Shown here piece by piece: positions 7,349-14,093 of a DNA stretch of 33,852 bases; position 1 is the stretch's first letter; each line of letters opens with the position of its first letter. The DNA lies in assembly GCA_028275825.1 (NCBI GenBank), contig JAPWTX010000018.1, forward strand, positions 1-33,852, written 5' to 3'. Source of the DNA: Ignisphaera sp. (GTDB taxonomy: Archaea; Thermoproteota; Thermoprotei_A; Sulfolobales; Ignisphaeraceae). The position numbers and the translations under genes are program-made. The notes beneath the pieces are model-generated. The model did not search any database. It had not been told where the DNA came from and worked only from the letters and a program-made list of their open reading frames with translations.

Positions 7349-8428
7349 TTGCAGTATACATATATCCGTGACTTGAAAATGGTTCTCACAAACAAGGAGA
7401 AGGACAACCCATATCTTGTTGAAAGACTAAGAACATTTGAGATGAGGTCAAGGTCTGTAAAGGATTTGTTGAGAGACATGGCTGATACAGCTTACCAGGG
7501 CAGGGCCTTAGGAGAGGCGTATAGCATAATTGTGGATATGTTGAAAGAGAGTGGAAACACGATATTCCTCGGGCTTGCCGGCTCTATGAGCACAGCTGGG
7601 ATGTGGAAGATTATTAAGTGGCTTGTTGAAAACAGGTATGTTGATGTTGTTGTCTCTACAGGTGCAAACATATCTGAAGATATATATGAAGCCATGGGTT
7701 TTAGCTACTATAAAGGCTCTCCTTATGTAGATGATAGCGAGTTGCTTAAATACAAGGTGGATAGGTTTTATGATGTCTATGCTAGCGAGCTGCATTATAG
7801 AAGAATGGAGAATTTGATAAAGGAATTCATATATACACTTCCCAGAGGAGCGCAGTATTCCACAGCTGAGTTCCTTTACCTATTTGGAAAGTACCTAAAT
7901 GAGAAGGGTATAGACTGCATAGTTTCTGCTGCTTATAGAGTAGGAGTACCAGTGTTCTCTCCAGCACTAGTTGATAGTGGATATGGTGTTGCAGCAGTTC
8001 TAGCCCTTAGAGAGAAAGGCCATAGTATAGTGCTGGATATGGTTAAAGATTTTGATCAAATAATTGAAATAGGTAGAAGATCTGAAAAGATGTCAGCCAT
8101 ATACATAGGTGGCGGGGTTCCCAAAGACTATGTAAATCTCGTTGCAGTTATGCAAACCCTTATAGGCTTGCTGGAAAAGGGTGAAGATGTTTACAAACCC
8201 CTAGAGTATGTGGTGCAAATAACAACTGATGCCCCACAGTGGGGGGGACTCTCTGGTGCAACACTAGAAGAAGCTGTGAGCTGGGGTAAGGTATCGCCTA
8301 GGGCTAGGAAGAGAGTAGTCTATGCAGATGCTACAATAGCGCTTCCACTAATAGCCCAAGCACTCTATGAAGATAATGTGAGGAGGGAAAGCAAACCAGG
8401 CTTTGACTGGCTTTTTAAACACCTATAA
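7349..8428 (+). CDS. dys: deoxyhypusine synthase
   Basis: Catalyses the NAD-dependent transfer of the aminobutyl group of spermidine to one lysine of the translation factor aIF5A, the first step of hypusine formation. Family motifs are plain: FLGLAGSMSTAGMWK, VSTGANISEDIYEAMG, KVDRFYDVYASE, IYIGGGVPKDYVN and, at the end, TDAPQWGGLSGATLEEAVSWGK, where Lys314 corresponds to the catalytic lysine that forms the enzyme-substrate imine. The length of 359 residues is typical. The TTG start at 7349 fits a near-leaderless transcript from TATA-like GTTATAGG (7313-7320); ATG 7379 is an alternative that would remove ten residues. Confidence 0.95.
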   Translation: MQYTYIRDLKMVLTNKEKDNPYLVERLRTFEMRSRSVKDLLRDMADTAYQGRALGEAYSIIVDMLKESGNTIFLGLAGSMSTAGMWKIIKWLVENRYVDVVVSTGANISEDIYEAMGFSYYKGSPYVDDSELLKYKVDRFYDVYASELHYRRMENLIKEFIYTLPRGAQYSTAEFLYLFGKYLNEKGIDCIVSAAYRVGVPVFSPALVDSGYGVAAVLALREKGHSIVLDMVKDFDQIIEIGRRSEKMSAIYIGGGVPKDYVNLVAVMQTLIGLLEKGEDVYKPLEYVVQITTDAPQWGGLSGATLEEAVSWGKVSPRARKRVVYADATIALPLIAQALYEDNVRRESKPGFDWLFKHL

Positions 8429-8500
8429 CCCGTGTTTATCCTACACAAAACTTTATTTATTTTTTGACAAAATAGATAACAATGCTGTAAAGTTTCGGTG

Positions 8501-9220
8501 ATGCTGTCAGCTATGGTTGAGAAGGATATAGGATATGAAGAGAAGCTAGTTGTTGTAAAGGTTCTGAAGGCGCTGAATAAGTTCTATAGTTTGAGAGATT
8601 TGGAGCAGGTGCTTGACATACCATTCCAAAATCTTTGGAAATACATCAACTTAATTGGCATGCCTAGTGATGAGGTTGCTGAAAACTTGCTAGAGAAGTT
8701 CTCTAAGCTGAAAATAGTTGATGAAATTCTCTCTTCAGAGTCTAAGAAAGCTAAAAACACTCCACAGTACATTGCTTCAAACATAGGCTTCTTAGAATTA
8801 TATGTAGTGAAGATAGGTAGAGAGCTGCGGAAGAGGGATATAGATGTAGTAGTAGCACTCTCCTATAACGCAATACCCTTTGCAACACTACTAAGCATAG
8901 AAGTAGATTCAGATATATGCATACCTATATCGAATGAGCATCTTGCTACAGAAACTGTAAAGTCATTAACATACTTTTCTCACTCATTAAAAAGAGTTGA
9001 AATGCTTATCTACCCGAGGCACTGCATGAAAGAGGGTAAGAAGGTGTTTTTAACGGATGTATTACTTGCAGATATAGACAAGGTGGAGTCAGTCAACAGC
9101 TTGATTAAGTCTAGAGAGGGAGAAGTAGAAGGGCTTGCAACAGTATACATAACGAGAGAAGTTCTCGAGAGAATAAGTCAATTCAATATAAAAACAGTGT
9201 ATTACTTAGACGTAATATAA
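8501..9220 (+). CDS. HTH plus degenerate phosphoribosyltransferase-like protein, probable regulator
   Basis: The N-terminal ~70 residues look like a helix-turn-helix unit (LVVVKVLKALNKFYSLRDLEQVLDIPFQNLWKYINLIGMP), where DLEQVLDIPFQNLWKYI suits a recognition helix. The remaining ~170 residues show the alternating strands and helices of a type I PRTase (KIGRELRKRDIDVVVALSYNAIPFATLLS). The usual PRPP loop with two acidic residues and TGGT is replaced by VFLTDVLLADIDKVESV, so catalysis is doubtful. Archaeal HTH-PRTase proteins of this build sense nucleotides or PRPP as regulators. It lies 72 bp after deoxyhypusine synthase, past a T-rich stretch, so it is probably a separate unit. GTG 8498 is an alternative start. 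Confidence 0.6.
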   Translation: MLSAMVEKDIGYEEKLVVVKVLKALNKFYSLRDLEQVLDIPFQNLWKYINLIGMPSDEVAENLLEKFSKLKIVDEILSSESKKAKNTPQYIASNIGFLELYVVKIGRELRKRDIDVVVALSYNAIPFATLLSIEVDSDICIPISNEHLATETVKSLTYFSHSLKRVEMLIYPRHCMKEGKKVFLTDVLLADIDKVESVNSLIKSREGEVEGLATVYITREVLERISQFNIKTVYYLDVI

Positions 9221-9235
9221 ATCATAAATACAGAT

Positions 9236-9258
9236 TCTAGAGGCAAAGCTAGATTTTT
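9236..9258 (+). terminator. short stem plus T run after the HTH-PRTase gene
   Basis: TCTAG (9236-9240) pairs with CTAGA (9249-9253) and is followed by five T residues. Archaeal termination depends mostly on the T run, so the stem may be incidental. Confidence 0.4.
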
Positions 9259-9329
9259 AGTAATGTTAGACCATGATACAAAAACTTAAGTTATAGTTAA
9301 GATTAGTTAGCTAAAGATAGGTGCAAGAA

Positions 9330-9395
9330 ATGTCCAAGCCTGAGAAGAAAGCTGAAAAGGCTGAGAAGAAAGAGGGTAGAAAGAGAAAGAAGTAA
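9330..9395 (+). CDS. micro-ORF, 21-residue Lys-rich peptide
   Basis: ATG at 9330 is preceded by AGGTG at 9319-9323 and encodes a peptide of Met, Ser, Lys, Pro, Glu, Ala, Gly and Arg only, ending GRKRKK. Eleven of its 21 residues are basic. A possible promoter (ACTTAAGTTATAG) lies about 40 bp upstream, and T runs follow the stop (9441-9446 and 9454-9459). The ribosome-binding site, promoter-like sequence and terminator-like run around so small a frame argue for expression. It could be a tiny nucleic-acid- or ribosome-binding peptide; no family is recognised. Confidence 0.4.
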   Translation: MSKPEKKAEKAEKKEGRKRKK

Positions 9396-9458
9396 GCTAC
9401 TTGAATAAGCTTTGAATATATTCAACAAAATCCTACCACTTTTTTATTAAAGCATTTT

Positions 9459-9851
9459 TTATTCTGCTCTGAGCTTTACAAGAGCATTGCCTTCCCTTAC
9501 AAAAGACCCTCTCACAACATAGACCTTTTCAACAATGCCCCTCCTTGGACTTGTAATCTCGATCTCCATTTTCATGGACTCCACAATAGCTATTAGATCT
9601 CCTTCGTTTATAGCGTCCCCCTCCTTCACAAAGACCTCAACAACCCTTCCAGGCACTTCAGATGTAACTATAACCTCTTGCTTTCCACTAGCTTCTTTCG
9701 GCAACCTTGCTGCAAAAACTCCTTTAGGCGTCATCTCCACTATATATTCTCTCTCACCTATCTTAACTCTAAATACACTCTCTCTTTCCACAGCTATCAA
9801 CACTTCTATATCTCTGTCTTTTTCTCTAACAACGACCTTTTGCCACTGCAT
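9459..9851 (-). CDS. biotin carboxyl carrier protein (biotinyl domain)
   Basis: A 130-residue protein. Residues 1-60 form a beta-rich lead segment, and residues 62-130 are a biotinyl/lipoyl domain with the hallmark ESMKMEIEI, in which Lys94 would carry biotin attached by biotin protein ligase. It shuttles CO2 between active sites in acyl-CoA carboxylases or from a carboxyltransferase in decarboxylases. It is divergent from the carboxyltransferase gene at 9972 and shares a mirror-image promoter with it, so the two are very likely subunits of one complex. No biotin carboxylase gene is present nearby. A ribosome-binding AGAGGT lies before the ATG at 9851. Confidence 0.93.
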   Translation of the reverse strand: MQWQKVVVREKDRDIEVLIAVERESVFRVKIGEREYIVEMTPKGVFAARLPKEASGKQEVIVTSEVPGRVVEVFVKEGDAINEGDLIAIVESMKMEIEITSPRRGIVEKVYVVRGSFVREGNALVKLRAE

Positions 9852-9885
9852 TTATTCAAAAACCTCTTGCAGATTTTGCGACAGC

Positions 9886-9949
9886 TATAGCGATAAATAA
9901 GGCTTCTGCTTGCATGTTGATGAGAGCATAACTCTTATTTATCGCTATA
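9886..9949. promoter_or_regulatory. mirror-symmetric divergent promoter of the carboxylase genes
   Basis: TATAGCGATAAATAAG (9886-9901) and CTTATTTATCGCTATA (9934-9949) are a perfect 16-bp inverted repeat with a 32-bp spacer. Each arm contains an A/T-rich core at the expected TATA distance: the right arm lies 23-38 bp before the ATG at 9972, and the left arm 35-50 bp before the ATG of the biotin carrier at 9851. The identical arms suggest equal expression of the two subunits, or a regulator that binds both promoters. Confidence 0.65.
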
Positions 9950-9971
9950 TTGTTACATACCTGGGATTTTT

Positions 9972-11540
9972 ATGAATGGTGTGAGGAGAGAGATTGAGGA
10001 GCTGAGGAGAGTTGTTGAAGAGGCGAAGCTTGGAGGTGGGGTGGAAGCTATAGGTAGACAGCACTCATCAGGGAAACTAACAGCTAGGGAGAGGCTAGAA
10101 CTTCTATTTGATGATGGGAAGTATACTGAATTCGACATGCTTGTCACGCACAGAGCAACGGAATTTGGTATGAGTGAGAAGAAGGCTTATGGCGATGGTG
10201 TTGTAACAGCCTTTGGCAGGGTTAGTGGTCGGAATGTTGTTGGCATTGCACAGGACTTTACATTCATGGGGGGATCTGTTGGGGAGATGCATGCTGCTAA
10301 GATAGTGAAGGCAATGCAGTTCGCTTTAAGTGTTGGTGTACCCGTTGTATTCTTGAATGATTCTGGTGGTGCTAGGATACAGGAGGGTGTAGATTCTTTA
10401 AAAGGTTATGGAGAGATATTCCACATGAATGTTACAGCCTCTGGGTCAATACCTCAAATAGCTGTGATAATGGGTCCTTGTGCTGGTGGTGCTGTGTATT
10501 CCCCAGCCCTCATGGACTTTATAATAATGGTTTCAAAAACTTCTTACATGTTCATAACAGGGCCCAGGGTGGTGAAAGTGGCTATAGGTGAGGAGGTGAC
10601 AGAGTATGAGCTTGGAGGAGCAGAAGTTCAAGCAAGTAGAAGTGGGGTAGCACATTTTGTTGCTGGGGACGATAGAGAGGCTATAGAGATTGTGAAGAGG
10701 CTCCTATCCTATTTGCCTTCAAACAGCTTAGAACTGCCGCCAAGGGTTGAAACAGGTGATGACCCCTATAGGGAGGAACCCTACTTAGATAATGTGATTC
10801 CTGAAGACACAGCAAAGCCTTATAACATGTATGAAATAATCCTGAGGATTGTGGATAGAGATACATTTCTCGAGGTTCAAAAAGATTTCGCTAAAAACGC
10901 TATAGTAGGCTTTGCGAGACTCGATGGCTACACAGTCTGTGTTGTTGCAAACAACCCCCTTTACTACATGGGATCCCTGGACATAGACTCTTCAGATAAG
11001 ATAGCTAGGTTTGTGAGATTCTGCGACTCTTTCAACATACCAATAGTCACATTTGTTGATGTACCTGGCTTTGTGCCAGGAACTTTTCAGGAGCACAGGG
11101 GGATAATAAGACATGGTGCGAAGATAATATATGCCTATGCAGAGGCTACAGTACCAAAGCTTACAGTAATTGTGAGAAAAGCATATGGAGGGGCATACAT
11201 AGCCCTTGGATCCAAACACCTAGGAGCAGACTTTGTAATGGCATGGCCAACAGCTGAAATAGCTGTAATGGGCCCTGAAGCAGCTGCAGAAATAGTATGG
11301 AGAAAAGAGTTGCAAGCCATTAAGAATGAAAATGAGAGGACAGAACTCTTGAAGAAACTAGCTGAGGAATATAGAAGGAGACTAACAACACCTTACTATG
11401 CAGCATCTAGAGGATATATAGATGCTGTTATAGAACCTTCACAAACGAGAAAAACACTTGTTGAAGCACTGCACCTATTCATAACCAAGAGGGAGATAAG
11501 GGCAAGACCACCGAAGAAACATGGCCTAATACCCCTCTAA
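9972..11540 (+). CDS. acyl-CoA carboxylase carboxyltransferase subunit (propionyl-CoA carboxylase beta / methylmalonyl-CoA decarboxylase alpha type)
   Basis: A 522-residue protein with the full two-domain crotonase-fold layout of this family. It has the N-terminal signature RQHSSGKLTARERLELLFD, the N-domain oxyanion region NDSGGARIQEGVDSLKGYG and GPCAGGAVYSPALMDFI, and the C-domain VDVPGFVPGTFQEH, RKAYGGAYIALGSKHLGAD and MGPEAAAEIVW. It transfers carboxyl between biotin and an acyl-CoA such as propionyl- or acetyl-CoA. Its partner is the divergent biotin carrier. Archaeal carboxylases also need a biotin carboxylase, absent here; the same subunit works in sodium-pumping methylmalonyl-CoA decarboxylase, whose membrane subunit is also absent. 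The direction of the reaction is therefore open. Confidence 0.93.
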   Translation: MNGVRREIEELRRVVEEAKLGGGVEAIGRQHSSGKLTARERLELLFDDGKYTEFDMLVTHRATEFGMSEKKAYGDGVVTAFGRVSGRNVVGIAQDFTFMGGSVGEMHAAKIVKAMQFALSVGVPVVFLNDSGGARIQEGVDSLKGYGEIFHMNVTASGSIPQIAVIMGPCAGGAVYSPALMDFIIMVSKTSYMFITGPRVVKVAIGEEVTEYELGGAEVQASRSGVAHFVAGDDREAIEIVKRLLSYLPSNSLELPPRVETGDDPYREEPYLDNVIPEDTAKPYNMYEIILRIVDRDTFLEVQKDFAKNAIVGFARLDGYTVCVVANNPLYYMGSLDIDSSDKIARFVRFCDSFNIPIVTFVDVPGFVPGTFQEHRGIIRHGAKIIYAYAEATVPKLTVIVRKAYGGAYIALGSKHLGADFVMAWPTAEIAVMGPEAAAEIVWRKELQAIKNENERTELLKKLAEEYRRRLTTPYYAASRGYIDAVIEPSQTRKTLVEALHLFITKREIRARPPKKHGLIPL

Positions 11541-11714
11541 AGAACCACAAACACACAGACAATACTTTACTCCTATTCAAAGTGGAAAATAGATCACATA
11601 GAGAGCTTTTAGAGGTTTTAAATAGGCTTCAAAGACTGAGTAAGAAGTAATATAATTGAACTCTTCTTATTCTCATACTCATACTATAACACCATACACT
11701 TCAACATTTTAAAT

Positions 11715-11951
11715 TCAGTTATCCACCCCCTCATACAATACCCAATCTGTTGTTGGTATGTTTGCTTCGTATTTTGCTATGTAGAGGAATTCATCAACAG
11801 CCATGCCGGCTATTTTGGCTGCTGTTCTGAAGTCCCCCGTCTCTATATAGTACTCCAATGCAAGTACTCCCAGTTTGCGTATCTCCTCCTAATCTCTCTC
11901 CTCTCTAAACCTCTCTATTCAATTCTTCAACCTCTCATCAACATTGCTCAT
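11715..11951 (-). pseudogene. decayed UPF0175-like antitoxin gene
   Basis: On the minus strand one frame runs from ATG (11951) to TGA (11715) over 79 codons and is broken by two in-frame stops, a TGA at codon 11 and a TAG at codon 21. The intact part reads RKLGVLALEYYIETGDFRTA and then AKIAGMAVDEFLYIAKYEA, close to what I know of UPF0175 antitoxin proteins (a helix-turn-helix with GDFRTAAKIAGMS). It lies directly upstream of, and divergent from, the second vapBC pair. No toxin partner is recognisable in 11541-11714, which otherwise holds a short open tail (a frame ending RELLEVLNRLQRLSKK) and nothing else clear. Confidence 0.65.
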
Positions 11952-12041
11952 CAGGAATTGTCGCCAGTTATTTGTTATGATTCAAGCTCAAATATATGCA
12001 CTTAGTATATGTGGCTATGTATGCATAAGGATATATATCTA

Positions 12042-12053
12042 TTAATATATAAT
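12042..12053 (+). promoter_or_regulatory. TATA region of vapBC pair 2
   Basis: The run TTAATATATAAT lies 15-26 bp before the ATG at 12068 and is the strongest TATA-like sequence in this gap. With the start codon so close, transcripts would be leaderless or start at ATG 12074. Confidence 0.5.
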
Positions 12054-12067
12054 TTGGTATCTGAGTT

Positions 12068-12292
12068 ATGTCTATGGCTGTTTTGTCTGTTAGGATTAAG
12101 AAGGAGCTTAAGGAGGAGGCTGAGAGGCTAGGTATAGATATTAGGCGTGTTGTTGAGAGGGCCTTAGAGGAGGAGATTGAGAGAGTAAAGATGGAGAGGC
12201 TGAGGGCATTAATTGAGGAGGCATTAAAGTATATGAATGTTTCTGTTAATGAGTGGGTTAAGACTGTTAAGGAGAGTAGGTATGAAAGGTGA
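12068..12292 (+). CDS. VapB-type antitoxin (pair 2)
   Basis: A 74-residue charged protein with an N-terminal beta strand and helices typical of ribbon-helix-helix or VapB antitoxins (LSVRIKKELKEEAERLGIDI, RRVVERALEEEIERVK). The C-terminal helix would contact the toxin. Its stop TGA overlaps a GTG (sequence GTGA, 12289-12292) that begins the vapC reading frame, giving the coupled gene pair normal for vapBC. Because that toxin gene is now split by an insertion, this antitoxin may have lost its partner. ATG 12074 is an alternative start. Confidence 0.75.
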   Translation: MSMAVLSVRIKKELKEEAERLGIDIRRVVERALEEEIERVKMERLRALIEEALKYMNVSVNEWVKTVKESRYER

Positions 12293-12339
12293 TAGGTCTG
12301 AATAGACATAGGTATTTACTTGATGCTTCAGCTGTATAC
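12289..12339 (+). pseudogene. vapC: 5' part of split vapC (pair 2)
   Basis: Starting at the GTG that overlaps the antitoxin stop, 17 codons read MIGLNRHRYLLDASAVY, the standard N-terminus of a PIN-domain VapC with the first catalytic Asp in LLDASA. After the Tyr codon at 12337-12339 the frame runs into the left end of the tnpB element and stops at 12460-12462. The rest of the toxin is found at 13685-14059. Joining Tyr (12337-12339) to Pro (13685-13687) is in frame and gives a VapC of about 141 residues, normal for the family. Confidence 0.8.
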
Positions 12340-12504
12340 CGTTTCTCGGTAGATAGTGGTTCACAGCCTCTCATATCTATTGATTTCAAGGCTCTCCACC
12401 ATCTACTTCTCAACGGTCTCCCCAAGCCCCCTCACCGCAGAAGCTCATCGCTAGTTGCCTAGCGATTCATAGCCCTGCGGGTCTCGGAAACTCGGGGTCA
12501 CTGA
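12339..12504 (-). ncRNA. TnpB-associated structured element, putative divergent ncRNA (copy B)
   Basis: A boundary hairpin pairs 12339-12359 with 12396-12416 (CCGTT/AACGG, then GTAGATAGTGG with CCACCATCTAC, plus AGCC/GGCT inside). The core follows: CCCCAAG (12420-12426) with CTCGGGG (12491-12497), CCGCAG (12435-12440) with CTGCGG (12475-12480), and an apical hairpin TCGCTA/TAGCGA (12448-12453, 12460-12465). Copy A has the same layout with different apical and boundary stems. The helix mismatches become G-U pairs on the minus strand. The TATA at 12527-12533 would start a minus-strand RNA near 12504, about 166 nt long, ending at the element boundary. Structure is seen; transcription and strand are inferred. 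Confidence 0.5.
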
Positions 12505-12508
12505 TACG

Positions 12509-12533
12509 TTTATAAGCTTCTGAAGCTTATAAA
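12509..12533. promoter_or_regulatory. perfect 25-bp palindrome with two TATA boxes upstream of tnpB
   Basis: TTTATAAGCTTC (12509-12520) and GAAGCTTATAAA (12522-12533) are perfectly inverted around one T. Each arm carries a TATA box. The right one lies 22-28 bp before the ATG of tnpB at 12555 and suits a leaderless transcript. Read on the opposite strand it would fire toward the structured element. It may act as a bidirectional promoter or a repressor site. Confidence 0.55.
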
Positions 12534-12554
12534 TTTTCTTGAGGGATTCCCCAA

Positions 12555-13646
12555 ATGACTTACATAACGCTCACGTTTCCGTTTAATGTTTGTTGTGATG
12601 TTGCGAAGAGGTTTTTGTCTACTGCATGGCTGTTCAAGATTGCTACACATAAGCTTCTTAGTGTTGCTAAGCAGTCTCCTGTTCTCCCAGGTACTGATAT
12701 TGGCTGGAAGAACACCTTTAGAAAGATTGTCTATGAGGTTATTTCTAATAGGAGGTATGCTGATGGTGTAATCATGCTTGTTAGAAGTGTTTATGAGTCT
12801 TGTAGGCAACTCGGAGTAGATTTTAGAAGTGTTGAGTTATCTGATTGGCTAATGTTTCAGCAGAGCGAGTTGGAATACCCAGCAAAAAGCATTACTCTCA
12901 AACCGAGTTACGAGTTCCACATAACAACAGCGGACTACAGCAAGAATAGCTATAGAGATGTTGTAAAGCCTATAGTACCAAAGAGCTACAGGCTTCTGCT
13001 AGAAAAGATTTTGGAGGAGAGGCAGAGGTACGCAGGTAGAGTAGCTATAAAGAGCTACGGCATTAGAAAAGATAGTCTGTGGATTCGTGGAGAAGTGCAG
13101 ATAACGATACCGATAGACTTCTACTACAAGCACATGGCAAGACGCAGAGAACCTAAAGGCAGTCTCATAGGCGGTATAGATGTAAATGTAGATAGGCTAA
13201 ACCTAGCAGTAATTGATGAGAAAGGAAACTTGCGGGACTGCAAAACCTTCTGGTTCTCAGAGGCAACGACTAGAGGGTTTTCAAGGAGGAGTGCTAAAAG
13301 CATTATAGGTGCGAAGATTCGTGAAATGCTTAGCTATGCCTATCATCACAACATTAAAACATTGTTTTTAGAGAACCCAGGTGTTCTAGGAAAGCTAAAG
13401 CTCCTATGGGTTAGGAACGGCGATAGAAAGCACGAGAACTACAACTACAAGAAAGCTGTTTTCAGAAGCTCTGTCATTGAGATGATAGCGTTGAAAACAC
13501 CACTATACGGCATAGAAGCTAAATACGTAGACCCAAAGGGGACAACAAGCTCTAGAGAGCATGACGAAATCATGAAGAGATATGGGCTAGACAGACATGC
13601 CGCATCAGCATACCTAATAGCATTAAGAGGTCTTAGAAATCAATGA
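12555..13646 (+). CDS. tnpB: TnpB / IS605 OrfB-family RuvC-like nuclease without zinc finger
   Basis: A 363-residue protein. The N-terminal 200 residues correspond to the RNA-binding half of TnpB. The RuvC-like nuclease has Asp209 in IGGIDVNVDRLNLAVI, Glu273 in TLFLENPGVLGKLKLLW and Asp346 in YGLDRHAASAYLIAL, so all three catalytic acidic residues are present. The CxxC...CxxC zinc finger usual between RuvC-II and RuvC-III is missing; only GTTSSREHDE occupies the place. TnpB proteins are RNA-guided DNA nucleases that cut the donor site after excision and so maintain the element. The gene stands alone, without tnpA. The ATG at 12555 follows a TATA box at about 25 bp. The stop overlaps the next ORF by 4 bp. 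Confidence 0.88.
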   Translation: MTYITLTFPFNVCCDVAKRFLSTAWLFKIATHKLLSVAKQSPVLPGTDIGWKNTFRKIVYEVISNRRYADGVIMLVRSVYESCRQLGVDFRSVELSDWLMFQQSELEYPAKSITLKPSYEFHITTADYSKNSYRDVVKPIVPKSYRLLLEKILEERQRYAGRVAIKSYGIRKDSLWIRGEVQITIPIDFYYKHMARRREPKGSLIGGIDVNVDRLNLAVIDEKGNLRDCKTFWFSEATTRGFSRRSAKSIIGAKIREMLSYAYHHNIKTLFLENPGVLGKLKLLWVRNGDRKHENYNYKKAVFRSSVIEMIALKTPLYGIEAKYVDPKGTTSSREHDEIMKRYGLDRHAASAYLIALRGLRNQ

Positions 13647-13684
13647 ATATGAACACTACAAATGATTATGAAGACCAAAACAGC
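13629..13684 (+). repeat. right end of the tnpB element
   Basis: GGTCTT (13629-13634), within the last codons of tnpB, pairs with AAGACC (13671-13676). Between them lies ATATGAACACTACAAATGAT (13648-13667), which recurs with two changes at 21742-21761 downstream of the second, decayed tnpB. This repetition supports assignment as an element terminus. Confidence 0.5.
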
Positions 13685-14059
13685 CCCCTAATACTTAACC
13701 TAAGGGAGAGGATCATAAAATTCAAGGATTTCTTTGTCATACTAGATCTAACCATTTATGAGATTGGTAATGCTATATGGAAAGACTATAGAAGAGGTAG
13801 GATTTCAAATCCTATTGTTGTTGCAAGGCTCTTTATTGAGGTATTGAAGGAGTTAAAGAGGTTAAGTATAGGTAGTAATGAAATTACTGATGTTCTGCAG
13901 ATCGCTATTGAGAATAATTTAACTTTTTATGACGCTTCTTATCTCTATGTAGTCAAGAGATATGGATTAAAGATCGTTACACAAGATCAAGATTTACTGA
14001 AATTTCCCGAGGCAATAAGTGTTGAAGATCTAATCAAAATTTTTAGTACAGAAAAGTAG
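13643..14059 (+). pseudogene. vapC: 3' part of split vapC, now fused to insertion-sequence sequence
   Basis: Codons 15-138 of this frame are a PIN domain without its beginning: PLILNLRERIIKFKDFFVIL, then DLTIYEIGNAIWKDYRRGRI with the conserved Glu, then NNLTFYDASYLYVVKRYGLK and IVTQDQDLL with the conserved Asp residues. The first 14 codons come from the right end of the tnpB element, and the ATG overlaps the tnpB stop (ATGA). The first catalytic Asp and first strand are missing, so a protein translated from here should be an inactive toxin, though it might still bind antitoxin. It matches the N-terminal piece at 12289-12339 in frame. Confidence 0.8.
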
Positions 14060-14093
14060 TGATAGCGCATCATATCCCATTATTTTAATTTAT

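Larger units (their letters stand above)
12340..13684 (+). mobile_element. IS200/IS605-group element with tnpB only, inserted in vapC
   Basis: Boundaries, accurate to a few bases, are inferred from the interrupted vapC: toxin sequence ends at 12339 and resumes at 13685. The ~1345-bp element contains a structured left region (12340-12500), a palindromic promoter (12509-12533), tnpB (12555-13646) and a right end with GGTCTT (13629-13634) paired to AAGACC (13671-13676). No target duplication is visible, as expected for IS200/IS605 elements, which insert beside a short tetra- or pentanucleotide. No tnpA (Y1 transposase) is present in the window, so mobility would need one in trans. The left flank ends in TATAC. 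Confidence 0.75.

Noticed and set aside
11968-12309. 113-codon minus-strand frame opposite vapB
   Set aside because: It is the antisense shadow of the antitoxin gene; Ser/Leu/Thr-rich translation typical of shadows.
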